Both the position numbers and the translations under genes were made by a program. Below are positions 24,679-34,183 of a stretch of 64,000 bases of DNA, one piece after another. Position 1 is the first letter of the stretch; every line of letters begins with the position of its first letter. Below the pieces are notes generated by a model, which was not told the DNA's origin, ran no database searches, and worked only from the letters and a program-made list of their open reading frames with translations. Source of the stretch: Pseudomonadota bacterium (lineage in GTDB: Bacteria > Myxococcota_A > Polyangia > GCA-2747355); the NCBI GenBank assembly GCA_016711215.1, contig JADJTL010000004.1, forward strand, positions 124,001 to 188,000. The letters run 5' to 3'.

Positions 24679-27240
24679 ATGAGCCGAGAGCGAGACAAGT
24701 CCTCACCTGACCCGGTCGCGGAGATCGTCAACCGCTATGGGCGGCGCGCGTCCAGCGCACGACGCGACGCGGGTGGTCGCTTCTGGCAGCGTCTGGCCGA
24801 GTCGGTCTCACGGGAGCCGACGGTCAGCCGTGAGGCGATGCGCACCACGCGCCCATCGGTCGGGGGAGCGCCGGCGGTTGGCGCGTTCTCCGCCGAGCTG
24901 GACGCGCCCAGGGCGCCGCCGCCACCGGCGGGAGCACGCAGCAGCTCCGACGACGATCTGGGCGACATCGACATCGACCTCGGCCTTCCCGCCCGGGCGC
25001 CCTCGGGAGCGCAGGCACGCGTCCCGACGCACCCAGACGCGTACCTGCCGGCCGCTGAGCGTGCACCGTCAGCGCGTGCCCTGCCCGTCGCTGAGGCCGC
25101 GGCCGCAGCCGCAGCCGCGGGCGCGGCGCAGATCGAGATCACCTTTCCCGACGGGTCGACGCTCGCGCTGGCCGGTCGGCGCCTCGAGGGCCCCGAGGGG
25201 CGGCTGCGCCTGCAGGCGGCCGATGCGCCGGGCAACCCGCGTTGGCTGCTCGACGCCCTGAGCGCCTTGGCGCGCGGCACGCAACACGCCTTGCAGCGGG
25301 TGGCGGCAGCCCGGCGGCCCGACGACGCCGACGCGGCGCCGCCCTCGCCCACGCCACGCCCTCCGACCGCGAAGGCCGAGGCGCCCTCGTTCGCCGCCGA
25401 GGGCCAGGGCCCCGACCCGCGCGAGCCGCAGCTCGATGACCTGTTCTTGCCCGAGGGACTGCTGGCCGCGCTGGCCGGCGGCCCGCTCGCCGCCGTCGAG
25501 GGTGAGGCGCTGCCGCTCTGGGATGGCTTGCCCGCCTTGCCCGACGCCACGCTGGCGGCGCCGCTCGAGGCCGTCGAACCCGCCGGGTCGCCCCCGCGGC
25601 CGCATCGGTCCTCCGTGCGCCTCGGGGGTGCAGCAGCGGAGCAGGGCAAGCTCCCCACCCCTGAGGAGCCGCAACCGGCTCTACGACCAAGCGAGCGGCA
25701 GGCCTTCCGCACGCCCTCGTCGGCCGGCCAGCAGGCGGCGAGCGATGCCCCGCCGACGCAGCCCGGCAAGCGGCGCCGGCCGACGGCGGGCCCGGCTGGC
25801 GAGGCGCCGACCTCCGAGCGTGTGCGGCCCGCGCGCCCGCCGCGCCGCGCCGAGGCCGCGCCACCCCCCCCCGAGGCGCCGACCTCAGCGCCGTCCCCTC
25901 GGCCTCAGAGCGCCGAGCTGCGGGCGATCGCCGGCCCCGCGGTCCCCCCCCTGGGTGGCGCCGGCGACGAGCGCGCGCGCACGCGGCCCGCGCGGCCGAC
26001 GCACCACAGTCGAGCGGCGACCGGTGCCTCGGCGCCAGCGGCTCGCGCTTCGGCCCGGGCGCCGGCGCTCACGGTCGGCGTCGACCTCGGCAATACCTAC
26101 GCGCGCGTCGGCTTGATGCGGCGGCAGATGGAGCTGCTCGGCGACGCGGAGGGCCGGCGCGCACTGCCCGTCGTGGTCGGCTTCCCGCAGCGCGATGAGG
26201 TCGTCCTGGGCTGGGACGCGCGCGAACTGCGCGGCGAGCACCCCGAGCAGACGGTGGCGCACTTTACGCGCCTGTTGGGGCTCTCCAAGGCTCAAGCGGA
26301 GCGCGAGGGTCTGCTCGACGCGGCGAGCCTACCGGCACGCGGCGGCCGCGACGAGGAGCTCGTCTTCGACGCTCATCGGCGCGAGCTATCGGCCGCGCGG
26401 CTGGTCACGCTGCTGCTGGCGCAACTGCGTGCCGTCGCCAGCGAGGCGCTGGCCCAGCCGATCACCGACGCCGTGGTGAGCGTGCCGCTCGGCCTGACGC
26501 GTCGGCAGCGCGTGCTCTTGACCGAGGCCGCGGGGCAGGCGGGTTGGGCGCGCTTCTCGCTGATCGACGCCCCGTGGGCCGCGCTGCACGCCTGGGGACT
26601 GGATCAGCATCCGGGCGTCGTGGCGGTCTATGATCTCGGCGGCTCGGGCTTCGAGTTCTCCGTGCTGCAAACGGGACCGCCGGCGCAGCGGCGCGTCCTC
26701 GGCATGGCCAGTGAGACGGGGGTCGGCTCGATGCTGCTCGACGGCGCGCTGGCCGGGCGGGTGGCGGAGCGCTTCGGTCGCGCCACCGGCATCGACCTGC
26801 GCGCGCGTCCGGCGGCGTGGCAGCTGCTGCTCGCGGCCTGCGAGGACGCGAAGTGCCAGCTCAGCGAGCGCAATGCGGTCCAGGTCGTGGCGGGTGAGCT
26901 GCTCGAGCCCGAGCTGCTGGCCGAGGCGCAGCACTCGATGGGCTTGGCCTACCGGCTGACGCGCAAGGAGCTCAGCGAGCTGGCGAGCGTCGTCGTCGAT
27001 CGCTCGCTGGGCGTGGTGGTGCGCGTATTGGTCGAGGCGGGGCTCGCCTCCGACGCCTTGAGCGCCGTGGTGCTCTGCGGTGGCGGTGCCCTGAGCCCGC
27101 TGGTGCAGGATGCGGTGGCCGCGTTCTTTGGGCGCGAGCCCTTGGCTCACGATCCCCAGCTTGCGGGCGTCCACGGCGCGGCGAGCCTCGGCGCGTCAGG
27201 TGACGAGAGCGCGGTGGAGCTGACCCGCCGCGATGACTGA
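24679..27240 (+). CDS. Hsp70-type ATPase domain with long disordered N-terminal region
   Basis: 853 residues. Residues 1-460 are Pro/Ala/Arg-rich and probably disordered, except for a short folded-looking patch near 155-210 (QIEITFPDGSTLALAGRRLE). From about residue 464 a DnaK-like nucleotide-binding domain follows: phosphate 1 loop LTVGVDLGNTYARVGLM, DAVVSVPLGLTRRQRVLLTE, phosphate 2 VAVYDLGGSGFEFSVLQ, adenosine motif VVLCGGGALSPLV. It ends with the ATPase; the substrate-binding domain of DnaK is absent, so it is not a general chaperone. The following gene overlaps by 8 bases and is probably co-translated. The partner and substrate are unknown. Confidence 0.85.
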   Translation: MSRERDKSSPDPVAEIVNRYGRRASSARRDAGGRFWQRLAESVSREPTVSREAMRTTRPSVGGAPAVGAFSAELDAPRAPPPPAGARSSSDDDLGDIDIDLGLPARAPSGAQARVPTHPDAYLPAAERAPSARALPVAEAAAAAAAAGAAQIEITFPDGSTLALAGRRLEGPEGRLRLQAADAPGNPRWLLDALSALARGTQHALQRVAAARRPDDADAAPPSPTPRPPTAKAEAPSFAAEGQGPDPREPQLDDLFLPEGLLAALAGGPLAAVEGEALPLWDGLPALPDATLAAPLEAVEPAGSPPRPHRSSVRLGGAAAEQGKLPTPEEPQPALRPSERQAFRTPSSAGQQAASDAPPTQPGKRRRPTAGPAGEAPTSERVRPARPPRRAEAAPPPPEAPTSAPSPRPQSAELRAIAGPAVPPLGGAGDERARTRPARPTHHSRAATGASAPAARASARAPALTVGVDLGNTYARVGLMRRQMELLGDAEGRRALPVVVGFPQRDEVVLGWDARELRGEHPEQTVAHFTRLLGLSKAQAEREGLLDAASLPARGGRDEELVFDAHRRELSAARLVTLLLAQLRAVASEALAQPITDAVVSVPLGLTRRQRVLLTEAAGQAGWARFSLIDAPWAALHAWGLDQHPGVVAVYDLGGSGFEFSVLQTGPPAQRRVLGMASETGVGSMLLDGALAGRVAERFGRATGIDLRARPAAWQLLLAACEDAKCQLSERNAVQVVAGELLEPELLAEAQHSMGLAYRLTRKELSELASVVVDRSLGVVVRVLVEAGLASDALSAVVLCGGGALSPLVQDAVAAFFGREPLAHDPQLAGVHGAASLGASGDESAVELTRRDD

Positions 27241-29167
27241 GCCGAGGCTAAGCCGAGGGGCCGGCTGCGGCCTTCCCTCCCTACCGCTGCCGCCGGCGCT
27301 GCTGCCCCTCGCCGCCTTGCTCGTGTGCCTGGCGGTGGTGCCGAGGTCTTCGACGGCTGCCACGGTCGACGCCCGAGGCCGGCTGCGCTGTCGCCCACGG
27401 GCCAAGCGCGTGCTCTGGGTCTCACCACGCAGTCCGCGGATCGGCGACCCGCTGCGCTTGCTCGCGGCCGCGGAGCGCGATTACCCGCACGCCGCGTTGG
27501 CGCTGCTGGGGCCAGCCGGCTGGCAACGGCTGGCGACCTCCAAGGGCGGTGGTCCGCCCCATTGGTGGGCGGCCGAGCTTCCTGCTGCCACGGCCGCGCC
27601 GCTTCAGCTCGCGCTGCTCAGCGCCGCCGACGAGCCCCTGATTTGCGCCACCCTGCGGATCAGCGCGCGCCCCGCCCGCCTCTCGAGCAGCTCCGCTCGC
27701 GGTCTCGAGGCCGCCGTCCATCCGCGTTGGCCGCTGCGGGCGGAGTGGAGCTGGGCCACCGAGGCGCTCTACGCCGCCTGGGTCGAGCACCTCTTCGCGG
27801 CGCCGGCCGACGCCGGAGAAAATTGGCGGCCGAGCTGGTCGCCCTTGCATCAGGTGCTGCGTGATTCTCAGCGCAACTGGCTCCACAACCATCTCGGGCT
27901 GGGCGAGGACGGCCCCGATCCGCAGCGAGCCGTGGTGGCCGAGCCGGATTGTGCGGATCTGCCGTATTTCCTGCGGGCCTACTTCGCCTGGAAACTCGGC
28001 CTGCCCTTCGGTCTACGGCATTGCGACCGCGGTGGCGCGGCCCGGCCGGCGCGCTGCGGACCGCTGCAAGCGCCCGTGGCAGGTGCGGCCCCGCTGGTCG
28101 GCGCGAGCGCGGCGCAGGACTTCTCGCGCTGGCTGCGGCAGGAGGTCAGCCTCGTCCACTCGGGGGCCGGTCGCACCGCCGGCGACGACGATGCGACGGA
28201 CTTCTATCCCCTCCCCTTGACCCGCGCGGCGCTGCGGCCGGGCGCGGTCTACGTCGACCCCTACGGCCATTTGCTGGTGGTGGCGCGCTGGCAGCCCCAG
28301 GGGTCGCCGGGGAGCGGGGTGCTCTACGCGATCGATGGGCATCCGGATCTCTCGGTCGGGCGCAAGCGCTTCTGGCGCGGCGCCTTTCTCTTCGTGCCGG
28401 GGGCCGAGGGCGGCGCGGGCGGCTTCAAGGCCTTCAGACCGCTGCGCCTGGTCGACGGCGCGCTGGTCGCGCTGACCAACGAGGCGCTCCGCCGCGAGCA
28501 GGCCTTCGTGCCGCCCTCGCTCGAGCAATACCAGTTGGGCACCGAGGCCTTCTACGCGCGAATGGATCGGCTGATCAATCCGCGGCCACTCGTGCCGCAG
28601 GAGGCGCTGCTCGAGCGCCTTCGCGCCTTGCACGAGCTGATGCTCGAGCGCGTCGAGGCTGTCGCCGCCGGCGAGCGCTACCTGCAGCAGCAAGGGTGGC
28701 CCGTGGTCGCGATGCCGGCGGGGCCCCGCATCTTCGAGACGCGCGGACCGTGGGAGGATTTCTCGACGCCGGCCCGCGACCTGCGCCTGCTGATCGCGAT
28801 CGACGAGACGATCGGCTTCCCCGCCTACGTGGCGCGGCACGCCAAGCGCTTCGCCTGGCCGGCGGGGGAGAGCGCCGCGGCGGTGCGGGCCGCGCTCGAG
28901 CGCTTACTCGCCCAGCAGCTGGCCGCGGCCGAACTGAGCTATCAGCGCAGCGATGGCCTGCGCCAGCCGCTGACGATGGCCACCGTGATCGCGCGCCGCG
29001 AAGCGCTCGAGCTGGCCTACAACCCGAACGACTGCGTCGAGCTGCGCTGGGGCGCCAGCGGCGACGAGCTCGCGGCCTGCCAGCGCCACGCGCCGGCCGA
29101 GCAGCGCGAGCGCATGGACAGATATCGCGCCTGGTTCGCGCGCCGCCAACGCCCACCCCTGCGCTGA
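27233..29167 (+). CDS. Secreted protein with NlpC/P60-like Cys-His-Asp arrangement
   Basis: 644 residues, unknown family. It has a signal peptide (about 1-42) and a beta-rich N-terminal domain to about 150. A region then follows with PDCADLPYFLRAYFAWKLG (Cys about 240), GAVYVDPYGHLLVVARW (His about 344) and YAIDGHPDLS (Asp about 366). The order and context recall papain-like NlpC/P60 enzymes, which cleave peptidoglycan or amide bonds. An alpha-helical C-terminal half contains FAWPAGESAAAVRAALER and a late YNPNDCVELRWG. Catalysis is inference from pattern. It overlaps the Hsp70-like gene by 8 bases. No similar gene is elsewhere in the window. Confidence 0.65.
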   Translation: MTEPRLSRGAGCGLPSLPLPPALLPLAALLVCLAVVPRSSTAATVDARGRLRCRPRAKRVLWVSPRSPRIGDPLRLLAAAERDYPHAALALLGPAGWQRLATSKGGGPPHWWAAELPAATAAPLQLALLSAADEPLICATLRISARPARLSSSSARGLEAAVHPRWPLRAEWSWATEALYAAWVEHLFAAPADAGENWRPSWSPLHQVLRDSQRNWLHNHLGLGEDGPDPQRAVVAEPDCADLPYFLRAYFAWKLGLPFGLRHCDRGGAARPARCGPLQAPVAGAAPLVGASAAQDFSRWLRQEVSLVHSGAGRTAGDDDATDFYPLPLTRAALRPGAVYVDPYGHLLVVARWQPQGSPGSGVLYAIDGHPDLSVGRKRFWRGAFLFVPGAEGGAGGFKAFRPLRLVDGALVALTNEALRREQAFVPPSLEQYQLGTEAFYARMDRLINPRPLVPQEALLERLRALHELMLERVEAVAAGERYLQQQGWPVVAMPAGPRIFETRGPWEDFSTPARDLRLLIAIDETIGFPAYVARHAKRFAWPAGESAAAVRAALERLLAQQLAAAELSYQRSDGLRQPLTMATVIARREALELAYNPNDCVELRWGASGDELAACQRHAPAEQRERMDRYRAWFARRQRPPLR

Positions 29168-29189
29168 AGGCCTCGTCGGCGTCGAGCGA

Positions 29190-29834
29190 TCAGGGCGGCG
29201 CCACCTCATCGACGCGGGGACCATAGAGCCGCTGGCGCAGCAGCGCGCGCAGCCCGGCACGGTCGAGGTCGACGGGTCGGCGAGCGCTCGCGAGCTGGTC
29301 CAGCGGGCCCTGGAGCCGGTCACGGGCGGCGAGCACGGCGCCGATGTAACGGCGGCTGTAGCCGGGCAGCAGGGTGCCCCGTGCGACCCAGCGCTGCACC
29401 CGGCTCGGTCCCGTGTGGTAAGCGGCGAGCGCCAGGTCGACGCGTCCGTCGAAGCGCTGCAGCAGGCGCGCGAGGTAGGCGGTGCCGGCCTCGATGTTGA
29501 AGGCGGGATCCTCGAGCTGCGGCGAAGGCCAGCGCAGGCGCAGGGCCAGCGCGGCGGCGGTGCGTGGCATCAGCTGCATCAGCCCACGGGCGCCGACCGA
29601 GGAGCGTGCGTCGACGCGAAAGCCCGACTCGACCTCGATCACCCCGCGGACCAGCGCCGGATCGACCGCATGTCGCGCGCAGGACTGCTGGACCAAGCGC
29701 TCGAGGGCCGCGAGTTCCGACGCTTCAGACCCTGCGCCGGGCCCCCGGGCCCGCTGCGAGGTCGCACAGCCTGCCAGGCTGGCCGCCACCAGCAGCGCAA
29801 GCCCGCTCCTCCCAGCGCGGTTGGCCGAACGCAT
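29190..29834 (-). CDS. Lytic transglycosylase lipoprotein (SLT domain)
   Basis: Murein-cleaving outer-membrane lipoprotein, 214 residues. A signal peptide ends in the lipobox SLAGC (Cys about 22). The SLT domain (about 50-170) has the catalytic Glu in LVRGVIEVESGFRVDA, the characteristic SSVGARGLMQLMPRTA, and NIEAGTAYLARLLQRFDG and ALAAYHTGPSRV, all typical of family 1 (Slt70/MltE-like). The ATG at 29834 is chosen (a GTG at 29837 is also possible). A TTGACC-17-CATGCT promoter-like pair ends at 29841, too close for a long leader, so the mRNA may be leaderless. It cleaves glycan strands and may support envelope remodelling with the adjacent NlpC-like protein. Confidence 0.9.
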   Translation of the reverse strand: MRSANRAGRSGLALLVAASLAGCATSQRARGPGAGSEASELAALERLVQQSCARHAVDPALVRGVIEVESGFRVDARSSVGARGLMQLMPRTAAALALRLRWPSPQLEDPAFNIEAGTAYLARLLQRFDGRVDLALAAYHTGPSRVQRWVARGTLLPGYSRRYIGAVLAARDRLQGPLDQLASARRPVDLDRAGLRALLRQRLYGPRVDEVAPP

Positions 29835-30006
29835 CACCGCAGCATGGAAGCGGCGGTAGGCACGGTCAACAAAACCTGGCTAGCCGAGTCGCCAGCACCG
29901 CCATCGAAAGCGAAGCAGTCGAGAGATATCGGCACATCCCAGGCCATTGGCCCTCCGGCACATCGTTTGCTGAGCGCATGGACCAGGATTTGCCTCGGAG
30001 CGCCTC

Positions 30007-32283
30007 TTGCCACCGTCCGTGATGCCGCGACGATCGAGTTCCCGCGCCAGCGTGATGCTCGCGCTGGCCCTGATCAGCCTGCCTGCGACGGCGCGCGCCC
30101 TGCGCTGCGAGCGCGGGCTGGCCGTGCGGGTCAACGACGCCGGGTTGCGTTTTATGGCCGAGGCGCTGCGGGCCGCGTTGCCGCCGACCGTGGATCTGCC
30201 CGCGATCGCCGCCGTCGTCTTCGATTGGCCGCTGACCACGGCGGACGCGCGAATCGAGCTGCCCACGGTGCCGCGCGCGATCGCCATCCGCCAGCTCGAC
30301 GTCGCGTTGGTCGGAGACGTGCTGCGTCTCAGCGGCGCCTTCGATGTCAACGTGCAGAGCCCCTTGACCGTGGTCAATCCCTACGCCGGCTTCGGCAGCG
30401 TCACCTGTCAGGCCGACGTCGTGTTGCCGAACCTGCGCTTCACGCTCGATCTCACGGTCGGCGGCGCCGGTGATCGCGTGCAGCTCACCCCGAGCAACGT
30501 GCGGGTCGAGGCCGCCGGCGCTGGCAGTCACGCGCAGCTCGCCGGCTGCGACACGCTGCAGCTGCTAGCGCAGGCGGTCGGCGCGCTGAAGGAGCAGACC
30601 GTCGAGCAGCTCCGCGCTTGGCTCGAGCGCTTCGCGCGCGGGGAGGCGGCGCGCCTGACGGAGACCTGGCTGGCGCAGGCGGCGACCCTGGCGGGGCAGG
30701 CGCAAGGCATCGCCTTCAGCACCGAGGTCGTCGCCGCGAGCAGCGCGGGTGGTGCGCTGCTGACCGAGGCGAGTGCTTCCTTCGAGCTGTCGACGAACGC
30801 TGGACCGCGCTGTGCCGTCGCCGCCCTGCGCCCCCCCGCCCCGCCTGTTTGCGCGCGGCCCGTGCCGCCACCCACCGACCGCACGGGCGCCATGTACGCC
30901 GTGGCGATCAGCGATGGCCTGCTCAACCAGGCGCTCTACACTGCCTGGTCGGCCGGTCATCTCTGCCTCGACAGCGCCTCCGCGCTCTTCTCGCGCGTGG
31001 TCGGCTCGCCGGAGCTGCTCGTCGCCGCGCTTGGGCTGCCCGTGGGCACGCAGCTCGCCTTCACCGTCGGCCTGGCGCAGCCCCCGCGGATCGATCTCTC
31101 GGTGGGGCGCGGTGCCGAGCTGCGCCTCGAGGGGATGCAGCTGATCGTCTCGGCCACCCTGCCCGGCGCGGGGCGCGGGTCCTTCACCGTGCACGCCGAC
31201 GCCAGCGGCGCCGCTCGACCCTGGATCGATCCCCTCTCGCACGGGCTGGTCCTGGCGATCGGTCCTGTTGGCCTGACGCGCCTGCTCGTGCAGCCACAGT
31301 CCGGTCCGGGCCTCGCCCTCGATCCCGCGCGGGTGCAGGACTTCATCGCCGAGGTGGTGGTGCCCTTGTTCGAGGCGCGCCTCGCCGCGCTGCCGCTCTC
31401 CCCCGTCGTCGTGGACGCGCGCCGCTTCTTGCTCGAGCTCAAGCACGTCTTCGTCGGTGACGGCTATTTGGCGCTCCACGCGGACGCGCATCCCGTCGTT
31501 CCGACCGCGCCTGACAGCCTGCCACCCGAGACGGCGCTGACCTCGCCATGGGTCCCGTTGATCGGTCCGCGGCTGCTGACGCTCGCGCTCGCTGGCTCGG
31601 ATAACGCGACGCCGGCCCCGCTCTTGCGCTTCGAGACGCGGGTCGACCGCGGGGCCTGGAGCGGACCGCGCTTCGGCGCGCAGGCCGAGCTGGCCCTGGG
31701 CGCCGGCGCCCATCTGATCGAGGTGCGCGCGGTCGATCTGACCGGCAACGTCGATCCGACGCCGCTGGCGCTGCCGCTCACCGTCGACGCCGTACCGCCG
31801 ACCCTGGAGATCACCTCGACCCCGGGCGCGCTACAGGCCGACGGCGTGGCCTCCGTGCGCTTCCGCGGCGCGGACGACCGCACGCCCGTCGAGCAGCTCG
31901 AGCTCAGCGCCGAGCTTTGGCGCGTGCCCGATGGCGGGGGGGCGCCGGAGCTGAAGCGCGCCGAGCGGCTGTCCAGCGGCGCGCAGAGCGCGCGCCTCGC
32001 CGTTGGGGGTGAGGGCGTCTATCGCCTGCGCGTGCTCGTGCGCGATCAGGCAGGCAACGTGACGTCGGCGGACCGCGGCTTCGTCATCGACCGAGGCGGC
32101 TGCGCGCTGGCAGGGCAGGGCGCTGGCTCGCGCTCCGGGCTTGCCTTGCTGCTCCTTGCCGGTCTACTGCTCGGGGCGCAGCGGCGCGCACGCCGCCGGG
32201 GAGCGGACCATTTCCGACCGACCAGCGTCCGAGCGAGTCGTGCCCGTGCCACTCGTCTTCGAACGAGCAGCGATGAAGGGTAG
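30007..32283 (+). CDS. Exported protein with MYXO-CTERM-like sorting tail
   Basis: 758 residues, start TTG 30007 with GGAG six bases upstream. A signal peptide (about 1-35) is followed by a long region rich in amphipathic strands with no recognised family, possibly two lipid-binding-type halves (about 36-270 and 280-500), and then Ig/CARDB-like segments (about 520-690: RAVDLTGNVDPTPLALPL, VRFRGADDRTPVEQLELSAE, VLVRDQAGNVTSADRGF). The tail has a Cys-containing start (GGCALAGQGAGSRSG), a hydrophobic helix (LALLLLAGLLLG) and an Arg cluster. That matches MYXO-CTERM motifs cleaved by the myxosortase system for surface display. The final 30 residues beyond the Arg cluster are unusual. It overlaps the next gene by 11 bases. 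Confidence 0.7.
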   Translation: MPPSVMPRRSSSRASVMLALALISLPATARALRCERGLAVRVNDAGLRFMAEALRAALPPTVDLPAIAAVVFDWPLTTADARIELPTVPRAIAIRQLDVALVGDVLRLSGAFDVNVQSPLTVVNPYAGFGSVTCQADVVLPNLRFTLDLTVGGAGDRVQLTPSNVRVEAAGAGSHAQLAGCDTLQLLAQAVGALKEQTVEQLRAWLERFARGEAARLTETWLAQAATLAGQAQGIAFSTEVVAASSAGGALLTEASASFELSTNAGPRCAVAALRPPAPPVCARPVPPPTDRTGAMYAVAISDGLLNQALYTAWSAGHLCLDSASALFSRVVGSPELLVAALGLPVGTQLAFTVGLAQPPRIDLSVGRGAELRLEGMQLIVSATLPGAGRGSFTVHADASGAARPWIDPLSHGLVLAIGPVGLTRLLVQPQSGPGLALDPARVQDFIAEVVVPLFEARLAALPLSPVVVDARRFLLELKHVFVGDGYLALHADAHPVVPTAPDSLPPETALTSPWVPLIGPRLLTLALAGSDNATPAPLLRFETRVDRGAWSGPRFGAQAELALGAGAHLIEVRAVDLTGNVDPTPLALPLTVDAVPPTLEITSTPGALQADGVASVRFRGADDRTPVEQLELSAELWRVPDGGGAPELKRAERLSSGAQSARLAVGGEGVYRLRVLVRDQAGNVTSADRGFVIDRGGCALAGQGAGSRSGLALLLLAGLLLGAQRRARRRGADHFRPTSVRASRARATRLRTSSDEG

Positions 32284-33715
32284 CGCGGGCGCTCGAGCGT
32301 CTGCCCCATCGTCTTGGCGTCGCCGCCGCAGCGCGTTGCTGGTGGGCGCGGTGCTGCTCTGCGGAGGCTTGGGCTCGCTGGCGCAGGCCTCACCAGTGGG
32401 CACGATCTTCGCTGGAGCGGCGGCGGCAGATCCCTCCGCCGTCTACTGGAACCCCGCGGCGATGACGCTGCTGCAGGGAACGCGCGCGCTCTTCTTCACC
32501 GGGGTCTACAGCACCAGCGTGCGCTACCAGCGCGCGAGCCCGAGCCTCTTCGATGGCTCGTACTACCCGGAGGCGCAGTTCACGATTGCCAGCGCCCGGC
32601 CGACCTTCGCCCTGGTGACCGACGCGGGGCTGCGTGACTGGCGCTTCGGCCTCGCCTTTGGCATTCCGACGATCGACGGCGTCAAGTGGTCGTACAACGC
32701 TCAGGGGCGCCCCTCGTCGACGCGCTATCACGGGCTCGATCCCTTGCTCGGCGAGTTCCTGATCACGGCGGCCGCGGCCTATCGCGTGACGCCCTGGCTC
32801 TCGCTCGCCCTCGGCTTCGACGTCGCCGGCGCGCTGATTCGGCATCGGTTGATCGTCGACTTCGGCGCGCGGACCAACCAGGTGATCTGCGCGCGGCTCG
32901 GCGCACAGACCTGTCCGATCAACGCGCCCTTCGCGCGGGAGGACCCGGCCAACGACGGCCGGGTGAATGTCGACGGCTTCGGCTGGGGCCTGGGGCTGAC
33001 GGCAGGGGTCCTGCTGGCGCCGCTCCCGTGGCTGCGCCTCGGCGTCGGCGTGCATCAGAACGCCGGGGAAATGCAGCTTCCCACCGACACGAGCGTCAAG
33101 GTCCCGCCCGCGATCGCCAGCTTCGTCGCCCAGAGCCTGCCGGGCGTCGCGCTGCCGCCGCTGCGCGCCCACGCCGATCTGGCGGTGCGGATGCCGGTGA
33201 TCGTCACGGCCGGCCTCGCGATCCTACCCCTGCCGCGCCTGGAGCTCGGCGTCGACCTGCATTGGATGGACCTGTCGACGACGCGCACGATCATCGGCAT
33301 CGTGCGGCGCAGCAACACCGAGCTGATCAAGGACGTCGTCCTGACGAAAGGGCGCACGGATTATTACTTGCTCGCGTTGCGCGGGGCCTACCGCCTGCTG
33401 CCTGAGCTGACGGTGGGGCTGCGGATCGAGTACGGCGCCAATACGCGGCCCGAGGAGTTCGTCACGCCGACGAGCATCGACGCGCATCGCATCGTGCTCA
33501 GTGCCGGCGTGAGCTGGGACGTATTGCGCTGGCTGCGGCTCTACGGCGAGTTCTCGCACTACGTCATCGCCAGCCGCGACATCAGGTCGAGCCGCTTCGC
33601 CCCGAATCCGAACCCGACGACAGCCTTGGAGCAGAGCTTCGACCTGCCCTCGCCGATCGGGCGCTATGTGCCGTCGGCGGAGTCGATCGGCTTCGGTGTG
33701 GAGCTGAGCTTCTGA
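32273..33715 (+). CDS. FadL/OMPP1-family outer-membrane channel
   Basis: Outer-membrane barrel of the long-chain fatty acid / hydrophobic compound transporter family; 480 residues. A signal peptide (about 1-44) is followed by the diagnostic SPVGTIFAGAAAADPSAVYW NPAAMT block near the N-terminus of FadL-like proteins. Strand patterns run through to the terminal ESIGFGVELSF (Phe at the end). Several Pro/aromatic hatch-type positions (AGEMQLPTDTSVKVPPAIAS) are visible. The start is ATG 32273; earlier frames overlap the previous gene. It probably takes up hydrophobic molecules. Its last 52 bases overlap the ferredoxin-like gene on the other strand. Confidence 0.85.
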   Translation: MKGSAGARASAPSSWRRRRSALLVGAVLLCGGLGSLAQASPVGTIFAGAAAADPSAVYWNPAAMTLLQGTRALFFTGVYSTSVRYQRASPSLFDGSYYPEAQFTIASARPTFALVTDAGLRDWRFGLAFGIPTIDGVKWSYNAQGRPSSTRYHGLDPLLGEFLITAAAAYRVTPWLSLALGFDVAGALIRHRLIVDFGARTNQVICARLGAQTCPINAPFAREDPANDGRVNVDGFGWGLGLTAGVLLAPLPWLRLGVGVHQNAGEMQLPTDTSVKVPPAIASFVAQSLPGVALPPLRAHADLAVRMPVIVTAGLAILPLPRLELGVDLHWMDLSTTRTIIGIVRRSNTELIKDVVLTKGRTDYYLLALRGAYRLLPELTVGLRIEYGANTRPEEFVTPTSIDAHRIVLSAGVSWDVLRWLRLYGEFSHYVIASRDIRSSRFAPNPNPTTALEQSFDLPSPIGRYVPSAESIGFGVELSF

Positions 33716-34161
33716 GCGGGGCAACCGAGCGGAGCGCGGGCGAAGACGTACTCGGTGACCGCTGAGCCGCCGATCAGGTGCTGCTGGATGATGCGCTCCA
33801 TCACCTCGACGTTCAGTCCGCGGTACCAGATGCCCTCGGGGTAGACGACGGCGATTGGCCCTTGCTCGCAGACGCGCAGGCAGTCGACCTTGTTGCGGAG
33901 CACGTGGCCGCGCCCCGCTGGCGTCGCGAGCACCGCCTCGGCAGCCACCGCCTCACCGCCGCCCCAGCCCGGTGGTTTGCTGCTCAAGCCCAGCTCGTGG
34001 AGGCGCCGCTTGAGGTAGCTCCAGACGCGCTGCCCCTCCTCGCGCGTCGCGCAGCGCGCCACCTTGGCCTCGGCGCAGACGAGGATGTGGCGCTGGTTCT
34101 GTCCGAGCGCCAGCGCGCGCGCGATGCCGTCGAGTCGTTGGGTGGGGGAGGCGTCGGCCAT
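33664..34161 (-). CDS. Thioredoxin-fold [2Fe-2S] ferredoxin
   Basis: Iron-sulphur electron carrier, 165 residues. Likely cluster cysteines are in HILVCAEAKVARCATREEG and LRNKVDCLRVCEQGPIAVVY PEGIWY, the two halves of the thioredoxin-like ferredoxin motif (C-x(8-12)-C ... C-x(3)-C). The start is ATG 34161. The C-terminal 20 residues or so (APLGCPAQKLSSTPKPIDSA) lie antisense to the end of the FadL-like gene, so the true end may be slightly extended. It is 22 bases from the Tex-like gene in the same direction. Electron partners are not evident. Confidence 0.85.
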   Translation of the reverse strand: MADASPTQRLDGIARALALGQNQRHILVCAEAKVARCATREEGQRVWSYLKRRLHELGLSSKPPGWGGGEAVAAEAVLATPAGRGHVLRNKVDCLRVCEQGPIAVVYPEGIWYRGLNVEVMERIIQQHLIGGSAVTEYVFARAPLGCPAQKLSSTPKPIDSADGT

Positions 34162-34183
34162 GAGCTGAGCGGTTGCGCCCGCG

